Origin: an uncultured Gammaproteobacteria bacterium
GTDB taxonomy: Bacteria; Pseudomonadota; Gammaproteobacteria; GCA-002705445; GCA-002716945
DNA: 13,861 nucleotides
Assembly (NCBI GenBank): GCA_913041865.1
Contig: CAJWIW010000021.1
Coordinates: forward strand, 1-13,861
Direction: 5' to 3'
The translations under genes and the position numbers were made by a program. The notes beneath the pieces were generated by a model, which worked only from the letters and a program-made list of their open reading frames with translations, did not search any database and had not been told where the DNA came from. Of the stretch, positions 6,247-12,676 are shown piece after piece. Numbering within the stretch: position 1 is the first letter of the stretch; every line of letters begins with the position of its first letter.

Positions 6247-6261
6247 TGAGAATCAATATCA
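6247..6261. promoter_or_regulatory. Candidate Fur box between the rubrerythrin operon and pyrD
   Basis: TGAGAAT-C-AATATCA matches the 7-1-7 Fur motif TGATAAT-N-ATTATCA at 12 of 14 positions, and the 19-base window 6242-6260 matches the E. coli Fur box at 15 of 19. It is centred about 72 bp upstream of the predicted rubrerythrin start and just downstream of the candidate pyrD start. The motif is AT-rich, so chance is a real alternative; whether this organism has a true Fur is unknown from this window. Confidence 0.4.
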
Positions 6262-6264
6262 AAC

Positions 6265-6270
6265 AGGAGA
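6265..6270 (+). promoter_or_regulatory. Shine-Dalgarno AGGAGA of pyrD
   Basis: AGGAGA is the only good ribosome site before pyrD. It lies 6 bases before the ATC codon at 6277, which is where homology places the first residue, and far from the GTG at 6403, so it argues for the long form of the protein. Confidence 0.6.
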
Positions 6271-6276
6271 ATTAGT

Positions 6277-7272
6277 ATCTTATTTGATCTTTTTAAAAAA
6301 CTTATCTTTTTACTTCCACCTGAGATATCTCACAGCGTAAGTTTAAAAACTGCTGATTTTGTATATAAATATTTTGTAAAAGAGAATTTACTAAACCAGA
6401 AAGTGATTAATTTGATGGGAATAAAGTTTCCAGGAAAGTTAGGATTAGCTGCTGGATTTGATAAAAATGGGGACTATCTTAACTTTAGCAATAATATAGG
6501 TTTGGGCTTCATTGAGCTTGGAACAGTAACACCTAGAGCTCAGTATGGTAATAAAAAGCCGAGAGTTTACAGAATATCTGATGATTTAGCCATTGTTAAT
6601 CATCTTGGATTCAATAATAAAGGGGTTTTGTATCTAAAAAATAAACTCGCGTCTTTTGAGAGAAAGATTCCTATAGGTGTGAATATTGGTAAAAATGCCT
6701 CCACAGACATTCATTCAGCGCACGAGGATTATTGCAACTGTATGAGAGAGATTTATGACTTGAGCGATTATATTACATTAAATATCTCCTCACCAAATAC
6801 TTTAGAACTGAGAGAACTCCACACAAGAAAATATCTTGATGACTTTCTCTCTAATATCAAACGCAGTCATGATCTCTTGGCAAAAACTTATAAAAAAAGC
6901 ATCCCTATTTTGTTAAAAATTTCACCAGATCATGATGAGAATAAAATTGAAGAATTATGTAAAACAATAGAAAGTCATGAAATACAGGGGATAATCCTAA
7001 CTAACACCTCTGTAGATAAATCTTTGTTATCGACTAGGAAATATGACTATACTGATGGGGGTGTTAGTGGACTTCCACTATCTAATAAATCAACTAGGAT
7101 GATTAAAATTTTTCGAAATATACTCCATAAAGATACTGTAATTATCGGATGTGGTGGCATTTTATCTAAATCAACTGCAGATGAAAAATTAAGTGCTGGC
7201 GCGAACCTTCTACAAGTTTATACTGGACTAGTTTACAAAGGATTAAAATTAATCAAGAATATCAATAATTAA
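6277..7272 (+). CDS. pyrD: Dihydroorotate dehydrogenase (quinone), class 2 PyrD; start codon not canonical
   Basis: FMN enzyme oxidising dihydroorotate to orotate with quinone as acceptor in pyrimidine synthesis, bound to the inner membrane by its N-terminus. Seen, in numbering from 6277: GLAAGFDKNG (56-65), IELGTVTPRAQYGNKKPR (79-96), HLGFNNKGV (109-117), VNIGKN (135-140), NISSPNT with catalytic Ser172, LTNTSVDKSLL (241-251), GCGGI (291-295) and QVYTGLVYKGL (313-323). The first canonical start in this frame is GTG at 6403, which would delete the class-2 membrane-binding helices. The frame is open upstream to 6250, and 6280-6336 encodes LFDLFKKLIFLLPPEISHS, clearly the conserved PyrD N-terminus. 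No ATG, GTG or TTG occurs there in frame. ATC (6277), six bases after AGGAGA, aligns with the E. coli start and gives 331 residues (E. coli 336). ATT (6271), a frameshift in the A6 run, or a sequence error are alternatives. It is convergent with the next gene, sharing TTAA stops. Confidence 0.88.
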   Translation: MLFDLFKKLIFLLPPEISHSVSLKTADFVYKYFVKENLLNQKVINLMGIKFPGKLGLAAGFDKNGDYLNFSNNIGLGFIELGTVTPRAQYGNKKPRVYRISDDLAIVNHLGFNNKGVLYLKNKLASFERKIPIGVNIGKNASTDIHSAHEDYCNCMREIYDLSDYITLNISSPNTLELRELHTRKYLDDFLSNIKRSHDLLAKTYKKSIPILLKISPDHDENKIEELCKTIESHEIQGIILTNTSVDKSLLSTRKYDYTDGGVSGLPLSNKSTRMIKIFRNILHKDTVIIGCGGILSKSTADEKLSAGANLLQVYTGLVYKGLKLIKNINN

Positions 7273-7553
7273 CTTGGTCTCCAAATCCCGAAAGCTTCTT
7301 TTGACTCATTGCTAGATGGCTCTGATGACGCTCCCTGCGTCTGTTGCTCATAAACGTATTTTGTAAAATCAAGTATTTGTTTTAATATTTCCTCTTGTTG
7401 TTCAGGTGGTAGATTTGATGTGGCTACGATGGAGCCAACAATTGCTGATAAATATTGTGCCGCTAGGATTGGGTCTTGATTAGCCGGCTCATAATCAATC
7501 AAGACTTTTTGAATATTTTTAATTAATTCCGGTTTCAAAACTATTTCTGTCAT
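7269..7553 (-). CDS. Small conserved-looking hypothetical protein, 94 residues
   Basis: I do not recognise this protein. It has an acidic, mostly helical-looking sequence (about residues 1-70, with NLPPEQQEEILKQILDFTKYVYEQQ near 48-72), no cysteines and no signal peptide or membrane helix. A Ser/Glu/Asn-rich tail (about 74-86) leads into a terminal FGIWRPS. It looks like a real gene: it fills the gap exactly, its stop overlaps that of pyrD within TTAA, and a TATAGT element six bases before its ATG predicts a start at the first codon. No longer frame competes on the other strand. It is divergent from the metallo-hydrolase gene across 38 bp. Function unknown; a small adaptor or regulatory protein is possible but unsupported. 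Confidence 0.68.
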   Translation of the reverse strand: MTEIVLKPELIKNIQKVLIDYEPANQDPILAAQYLSAIVGSIVATSNLPPEQQEEILKQILDFTKYVYEQQTQGASSEPSSNESKEAFGIWRPS

Positions 7554-7556
7554 GTT

Positions 7557-7585
7557 TTTACTATAGCATAAAATAGGACTATACT
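7557..7585 (+). promoter_or_regulatory. Candidate promoter of the metallo-hydrolase gene (leaderless)
   Basis: TTTACT (7557-7562, 4 of 6) is followed after 17 bp by TATACT (7580-7585, 5 of 6). Six bases later comes the ATG at 7592, so the predicted start is the A of the start codon. No Shine-Dalgarno is present. The downstream half of the 38-bp spacer is all there is, so a promoter has to be here or further upstream inside the neighbouring gene. Confidence 0.45.
7560..7565 (-). promoter_or_regulatory. Candidate -10 element of the small hypothetical gene (leaderless)
   Basis: TATAGT on the minus strand ends six bases before the ATG at 7553, mirroring the opposite promoter and again predicting a start on the first codon. 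It overlaps the -35 of the divergent promoter. Its own -35 is poor (ATGAGT at 17 bp). Confidence 0.35.
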
Positions 7586-7591
7586 CATCAT

Positions 7592-8287
7592 ATGGATGAA
7601 ATAAAAAAACCTTATAAAATTACTACTTTTGAAAGTGGGCCTATGAATAATTTTATATATGTTATCGAGGACATTATTACAAAAAAATGTGCCTTAGTAG
7701 ATCCTGCATGGGATTTAACGGAGATTTATAATCACATAAAACAGGGAGGTTTGTCTTTAGAAAGAATACTTCTTACACACAGCCATCATGATCATGTAAA
7801 TGCGATTGATAATGTTTTGAATGACTTCGATGTTCCGATAAATATCAACCGTGATGAGCAAGTTTTTTGGATGAGAACATACGATAATTTTGATTTGAAC
7901 TATGGGGGTGATTTGATTTATTTAGGAAATACAACTATTAAGTCTATTCACACTCCTGGTCATACACCTGGTTCAACATGCTATCATATAGGTAATGATT
8001 TAATTGCAGGGGATACTCTATTTGTTTTTGGATGTGGTCGTTGCGATCTTCATGGTGGTAACCCAGAATTGATGTATAAGTCGCTTAAACAAATACGTGA
8101 GACTTTGAACCGTAATACGATAATTCTACCTGGGCATAATTACTCGACAGAAAAAACATCCACAATCAGTAATGAAATTAAAAATAATCCATTTTTTCAT
8201 TTTGATGACCTTAATAAATTCGTGCAATATAGAATGATAACTCATGATAAAATAAGAACATCTCCATATGGGCCTGTTCCAGAATAG
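7592..8287 (+). CDS. Metallo-beta-lactamase-fold hydrolase, glyoxalase II-like
   Basis: A 231-residue metal hydrolase. It contains the metal-binding signature LTHSHHDH (61-68: His63, His65, Asp67, His68), HTPGHTPGS with His124, AGDTLF with the bridging Asp141, and LPGHNYS with His182, all in canonical order. The segment FGCGRCDLHGGNPELMYKSL (146-165) is typical of hydroxyacylglutathione hydrolases and ETHE1-like persulfide dioxygenases, both of which act on glutathione conjugates. The C-terminus (about 190-231) is short compared with true GloB, nearer to YcbL-type type-II glyoxalases. The exact substrate is not decidable. It lies at the edge of the inserted block, convergent with lptE with two bases between stop codons, and divergent from the small hypothetical gene. 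There is no Shine-Dalgarno; a leaderless promoter is proposed. Confidence 0.87.
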   Translation: MDEIKKPYKITTFESGPMNNFIYVIEDIITKKCALVDPAWDLTEIYNHIKQGGLSLERILLTHSHHDHVNAIDNVLNDFDVPININRDEQVFWMRTYDNFDLNYGGDLIYLGNTTIKSIHTPGHTPGSTCYHIGNDLIAGDTLFVFGCGRCDLHGGNPELMYKSLKQIRETLNRNTIILPGHNYSTEKTSTISNEIKNNPFFHFDDLNKFVQYRMITHDKIRTSPYGPVPE

Positions 8288-8289
8288 AA

Positions 8290-8787
8290 TTATAAATCTC
8301 TATTCTTGATTTTCGCAATAAGTTTTGTAAATACTAATGACGCAGCATTAGAGATCATTTCTTTTTTAATTTGCGCTTCTCTGTCCGTATTACCCATGAT
8401 ATTGTCTTCATCAAAAGAATAATCTCGATAGAGAGATAAAGTCTCCTCTTTAGATTTCTCATTAGGGATACTTATCTGATATACAACGTTGTAAATAATC
8501 TCGTATTCATTTACTCGACCTGAAATGCTTATCGAAAGTTGTCTCCTATTGAATGTTTCAGATATAATTTTTACTCTATAGAGATCCCTGTCAGATTCAT
8601 TCACAACCTGGATATTGCTATTGGAGAGTGTTTGGCTTAAATTCTTGACTAATTCACTATAATTATCTGATACTACTGATATTTTTGTAAGGTTTGAAGG
8701 CATATCAATACTTCCACGCAACTGAAAACCACAGGAGTTTAAGATGAAACTTATTGCTAGTAACAAAATTATTGAATATTTATTCAT
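8290..8787 (-). CDS. lptE: LPS-assembly lipoprotein LptE
   Basis: Outer-membrane lipoprotein that plugs the LptD translocon and delivers LPS to the cell surface. The 165-residue sequence begins with a lipoprotein signal peptide: Lys3, a hydrophobic stretch (5-16) and lipobox LNSC with acylated Cys19. CGFQLRG follows, the hallmark opening of mature LptE. The rest is a poorly conserved alpha/beta domain, ending in a lysine-rich helix. Its ATG overlaps the leuS stop in ATGA (4 bp), so translation is coupled. leuS-lptE-holA is the usual order, but here holA lies 5.9 kb away. Maturation would use Lnt, encoded two genes upstream in the same operon. Confidence 0.9.
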   Translation of the reverse strand: MNKYSIILLLAISFILNSCGFQLRGSIDMPSNLTKISVVSDNYSELVKNLSQTLSNSNIQVVNESDRDLYRVKIISETFNRRQLSISISGRVNEYEIIYNVVYQISIPNEKSKEETLSLYRDYSFDEDNIMGNTDREAQIKKEMISNAASLVFTKLIAKIKNRDL

Positions 8788-11213
8788 AAAACATAATTAA
8801 TTATCTTATCTTCAATGTAGATAATCTTTTTCTCTTTTTTGTCAAAATATTGACAGATTTTCTCATTTTCCTTAACAAGAGTATTTACTTGATCTTTTGA
8901 AGACCCGGTCTTTGCAAGGATTCTCCCTCTGACTTTACCATTAATTTGTACAACAATCTCTGTCTCATTATCAATTAGTGAATTTTTATCAGGCTCCGGC
9001 CAAGATTGATTTATGAGACTCTCAGAATTTATGCAGTCCCACCAAATTTTCTGGCTTATATGAGGCGCAAAAGGAGAGAGCAATTTCAACATAACCTCTA
9101 ATCCGTATCTACAAAAATCAGCATTAGGTTTTTTCTCTTCTATATATTTAGAAAAATCATTAAGTAGCTCCATTATAGTGGATATTGCTGTGTTAAAATT
9201 CTTTCTTACAAATATATCATTAGTTACCCTATCTATACTCTTATTAAGTTTGATTTTGATACTATTGAATGATTTCATGTCATGATTGTTATCATTCATC
9301 TTTAAATCCTTCACTCGATAAGAGAACTTCCAAAATCTTTTCAGAAATTTATAGGAGCCCTCAATTGCAGTGTCTGACCACTCTAAATTATTATCAGGCG
9401 GAGCTGCAAACATAATAAACAGTCTTAGAGTGTCTGCACCATATTTTTTTATAATATCATCAGGATCGATAGTATTACCCTTGGATTTTGACATTTTAGC
9501 TCCATCTTTGAGAACCATGCCTTGAGACAATAATGACTTAAAAGGTTCCGATGAATTTACTAGCCCTATGTCTCTCATGAGTTTATGGAAAAAACGAGCA
9601 TATAATAAATGTAAAATAGCATGCTCTACGCCACCTACATATTGATCTACAGGAAGCCAAGAATTTACCCTATCATCTAAAATTTTCTCATTATTATTAG
9701 CAGATAGAAATCGTAAATAATACCATGATGACTCAAAGAAAGTATCAAAAGTATCTGTTTCACGAGTCGACTTTTTTCCAGTGAGTGGACACTCATAATC
9801 CTTCCATGTTGGATGAGATTCTAGCGGATTCCCATCAACATCAAAATCAATATCTTTTGGTAATTCCACAGGAAGTTCCGACTCTGGTATTGGTAACATT
9901 GTTCCATCTTCATGATAATAAACTGGTATTGGACACCCCCAGTATCTCTGTCGTGATATACCCCAATCTCTTAGTCGATAATTTATTTCTGATCTACCCA
10001 AATCATTCTCTTTAAGAAAATCGATGATCTTAATTTTTGCCTCTTTCGAATTCAACCCTGAAAAATTTAAAGAATTTATTAATTTGCCCTCACCTGTGTA
10101 AGCTCTGTCATTACGGGAGTGATCAGAATCGATAACTCTTGTGAATGATATATTATATTTTTTTGCAAACTCATAATCTCTTTGATCATGTGCGGGCACA
10201 GACATCACACAACCTGTTCCATAATCAGAAAGTACATAATTTGCAATCCAAATTGGAACATCCTTTTTAGTAACAGGATTCTCTACAACAAATTCTGTTT
10301 TCATACCTTCTTTATCTAGTTGATGAATAGTCTCCTCTGAAACTTTTATTTTAGAGCACCTCATAATAAATTTTTGTATGCGGTCATCAAGAATTATTCC
10401 TGATTTTAAAAACGGATGATTTGGAGATAACGCTAAAAAAGAAACACCACATATGGTATCAGGTCTCGTTGTATAAACCTCTAAGGAATCATTTGATCCT
10501 CTGATCTTAAACTTTATTACTGCACCTTCTGATTTTCCTATCCAATTTTTCTGCATAGTTATAACAGATTTAGGCCAATCTTTTAGATCATCAAGACTTT
10601 TAAGTAATTCTTCTGCGTATGATGATATTTTTAAAAACCATTGTGGAATCTCTCTCCTTTCAACTAATGCTCCCGACCTCCAACCTTTTCCATCAATTAC
10701 TTGCTCATTTGCCAAGACGGTCTTATCGACAGGATCCCAGTTTACCTCCGATTTTTTTCTATAGACAAGATCTCTGTCCAGTAATCTGAGGAAAAACCAT
10801 TGCTCCCACTTATAATAGTTGGGATCACATGTTGATAGTTCATTATCCCAGTTATAACTAAAACCGAGTCTTTTCAATTGGCCCTTCATGTAATCAATAT
10901 TTTTTTTAGTCCAATTTTCGGGATGGATTTTGTTTTTCATTGCTGCATTTTCTGCTGGGAGTCCAAAAGAGTCCCATCCCATTGGCTGAAAGACTGTTTT
11001 ACCTACCATTCTATGAGCTCGTGATATTACATCTCCAATTGTATAATTTCTCACATGTCCAATATGTAATTTGCCACTCGGATAAGGGAACATTGACAGA
11101 CAATAATATCTATTGTCAGTATCAATATCATTTGGAGTTGAGAATGAATTATTATCATTCCAATATTTTTGAATTACTTCTTCTACTTTTATAGGGTCGT
11201 AATCTTCACTCAT
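8784..11213 (-). CDS. leuS: Leucyl-tRNA synthetase LeuRS
   Basis: Class I aminoacyl-tRNA synthetase, 809 residues (E. coli 860). Visible in order: catalytic HIGH (50-53) in YPSGKLHIGHVRNYTIGD; CP1 editing domain with TTRPDT (248-253) and the HDQRDYEFA segment with Asp346; LRDWGISRQRYWG (414-426); DTFFESSWYY (490-499); KMSKS (573-577); then the anticodon-binding and C-terminal domains with VVQINGKVRGRI near the end. Two features differ from the E. coli enzyme. The roughly 45-residue leucine-specific insertion before KMSKS is absent (QGMVLKDGAKMSKSKGN). The zinc-site cysteines are replaced (NWDP at 159, GKGWRSG at 175-181). Both seem to be seen in other LSD-less bacterial LeuRS, so the enzyme should be active. 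It overlaps lnt by 8 bp and lptE by 4 bp. Confidence 0.98.
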   Translation of the reverse strand: MSEDYDPIKVEEVIQKYWNDNNSFSTPNDIDTDNRYYCLSMFPYPSGKLHIGHVRNYTIGDVISRAHRMVGKTVFQPMGWDSFGLPAENAAMKNKIHPENWTKKNIDYMKGQLKRLGFSYNWDNELSTCDPNYYKWEQWFFLRLLDRDLVYRKKSEVNWDPVDKTVLANEQVIDGKGWRSGALVERREIPQWFLKISSYAEELLKSLDDLKDWPKSVITMQKNWIGKSEGAVIKFKIRGSNDSLEVYTTRPDTICGVSFLALSPNHPFLKSGIILDDRIQKFIMRCSKIKVSEETIHQLDKEGMKTEFVVENPVTKKDVPIWIANYVLSDYGTGCVMSVPAHDQRDYEFAKKYNISFTRVIDSDHSRNDRAYTGEGKLINSLNFSGLNSKEAKIKIIDFLKENDLGRSEINYRLRDWGISRQRYWGCPIPVYYHEDGTMLPIPESELPVELPKDIDFDVDGNPLESHPTWKDYECPLTGKKSTRETDTFDTFFESSWYYLRFLSANNNEKILDDRVNSWLPVDQYVGGVEHAILHLLYARFFHKLMRDIGLVNSSEPFKSLLSQGMVLKDGAKMSKSKGNTIDPDDIIKKYGADTLRLFIMFAAPPDNNLEWSDTAIEGSYKFLKRFWKFSYRVKDLKMNDNNHDMKSFNSIKIKLNKSIDRVTNDIFVRKNFNTAISTIMELLNDFSKYIEEKKPNADFCRYGLEVMLKLLSPFAPHISQKIWWDCINSESLINQSWPEPDKNSLIDNETEIVVQINGKVRGRILAKTGSSKDQVNTLVKENEKICQYFDKKEKKIIYIEDKIINYVL

Positions 11214-12666
11214 GCTTACTAATTTTCACCACATTAAAAATAATTATTATAGATATTAGCATCAAAATTGGATAATCACCAAAACGACTGAATGGCGTTG
11301 ATCCTCTATCAGCAGAAATGTTCGATACGATCACTCCAAGAGTGTTAAATTTCAATTTTTGTATGATTTCTCCATTCTTATCTATAAATGCCGAGACGCC
11401 TGTATTTGCTGCTCTTATAAGGTTTCGTTGAAATTCTATAGCTCTAACCTGTGTAATTTGAAGGTGTTGATAAGGAGCAAAAGAATTGCCAAACCACGAG
11501 TCATTACTTAAATTAACAATAATACTATAATCCTCATCATTAGTTTCTATTAATGATGAATATGCTGATTCGTAACAAATTATAGGAATAAATTCAAAGT
11601 TTTTAAACGTAAAACTATTTTGCTCTAAATCTCCTTTAGACAAATTCGACATCGGAATATCAAGGGTTTGTGCCAAAGGTTTCAATAATGATTTGAATGG
11701 TGTGTATTCTCCAAATGGTACTAAATGTCTTTTATCATAATATTCTTCACTTTCGTCAAGGAGTAACATACTGTTAAAAATATCATTTCCTTCTCTTCTA
11801 AAGATACCAGAAATCATACCGTCAGCTCTTTTTATGATTTTATCTCTATAAAATTTATTACCCCTAGAATGAACAACTGGTAACGCTGTTTCTGGTAATA
11901 TAATTAAATCATTCTCTAATTTATTTGAAAGTGATGCATATTTTTCCTTTATAATTTCAATATTCGATAAATTGAATTTATCATCCTGCTTTATATTAGG
12001 TTGAACTACTGCGATACTCATAGATTCGCTAGATTTTTCAGTCCAGTCAGTTTTAAATTGAAATAACGAGATAATGATAACTAGACTTATAAAAGCAAAT
12101 TTATTATGTATAAAAGATTGTTTAATAAAAAATATCAGTGCTAGATATGTAGAAATTAATACAACTATATAGCTGACAAAAAAACTTCCAACTACAGGAA
12201 AAACATTATCAAATATTGTATGTATCTGACTGTGTCCTATAATTAACCAAGGGAAGCCTGTGAATAGATTAGAGCGTGTAAATTCCATTAATACCCAGAA
12301 TGATGCAGGAACGAAAATAAAAAAAATATTCCTGTCATCAAAATACTTTTCGTTCACAAAAAAACCAACAATTAAAAAATAACTAGATTGAATTAGAATA
12401 AAGATGAAAGTGAGAATACTAGAAATAACTATACCACCATTTCCATACGTATATATGCTATTGAATATCCAGGAAGCACCTAGAGAAAATATAATTAACC
12501 CATAAATTAATGATAGGATCAGAGCATTTTTTTTTGATTCTGTGAGTATTAAGCCAAGAAAAATTACAAGTGAAATGTATATTGACGGTTTGAAATCAAA
12601 AGGGGGAAAAGCTAAAACATATAGAATGCCCGCTATAATTACAGAAATAATCTCCTTAGTTTTCAC
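11206..12666 (-). CDS. lnt: Apolipoprotein N-acyltransferase Lnt
   Basis: Inner-membrane enzyme adding the third acyl chain to lipoproteins before export by Lol. The 486 residues comprise an N-terminal region of about six to seven hydrophobic helices (roughly 1-205), a periplasmic carbon-nitrogen hydrolase domain (about 215-455) and a last helix (467-480). The catalytic triad is visible: Glu259 in LPETALP, Lys312 in DKRHLVPFGEYTPF and Cys364 in ICYESAY. NLSNDSWFG (385-393) and QVRAIEFQRNLIRAANTG (406-423) are further family blocks. The start is GTG at 12666, the only good candidate near the family's first helix; it lies 10 bp after corC. The end overlaps leuS by 8 bp. corC-lnt-leuS order is typical of gammaproteobacteria. 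Confidence 0.96.
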   Translation of the reverse strand: MKTKEIISVIIAGILYVLAFPPFDFKPSIYISLVIFLGLILTESKKNALILSLIYGLIIFSLGASWIFNSIYTYGNGGIVISSILTFIFILIQSSYFLIVGFFVNEKYFDDRNIFFIFVPASFWVLMEFTRSNLFTGFPWLIIGHSQIHTIFDNVFPVVGSFFVSYIVVLISTYLALIFFIKQSFIHNKFAFISLVIIISLFQFKTDWTEKSSESMSIAVVQPNIKQDDKFNLSNIEIIKEKYASLSNKLENDLIILPETALPVVHSRGNKFYRDKIIKRADGMISGIFRREGNDIFNSMLLLDESEEYYDKRHLVPFGEYTPFKSLLKPLAQTLDIPMSNLSKGDLEQNSFTFKNFEFIPIICYESAYSSLIETNDEDYSIIVNLSNDSWFGNSFAPYQHLQITQVRAIEFQRNLIRAANTGVSAFIDKNGEIIQKLKFNTLGVIVSNISADRGSTPFSRFGDYPILMLISIIIIFNVVKISKHE

Positions 12667-12676
12667 AAGATCTTTC

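Larger units (their letters stand above)
6246..6275 (+). other. Possible 9-codon leader ORF upstream of pyrD
   Basis: ATG at 6246 opens MRINIKQEN and stops at TAG 6273-6275, over the pyrD ribosome binding site and next to its presumed start. The ATG coincides with the predicted pyrD transcription start, so it could be translated leaderless. It has no Shine-Dalgarno and may be chance. Confidence 0.2.

Noticed and set aside
6403..6405. GTG at 6403 as the pyrD start
   Set aside because: It would remove about 42 conserved residues that are encoded in frame just upstream, and it has no ribosome site.
9785..10015. Open frames of 60-124 codons opposite proA, holA, leuS, lnt and the dehydrogenase (for example here, opposite leuS)
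   Set aside because: They lie wholly antisense to strongly conserved genes, show no recognisable motif and have low-complexity shadow composition.
8784..11213. LeuRS of alphaproteobacterial origin by horizontal transfer, because NWDPVDKTVLANEQV with lost zinc cysteines also occurs in alphaproteobacteria
   Set aside because: The segment around KMSKS (MVLKDGAKMSKSKGN, then AAPPDNNLEWSD) looks like other gammaproteobacteria such as Legionella, and the operon context is gammaproteobacterial.
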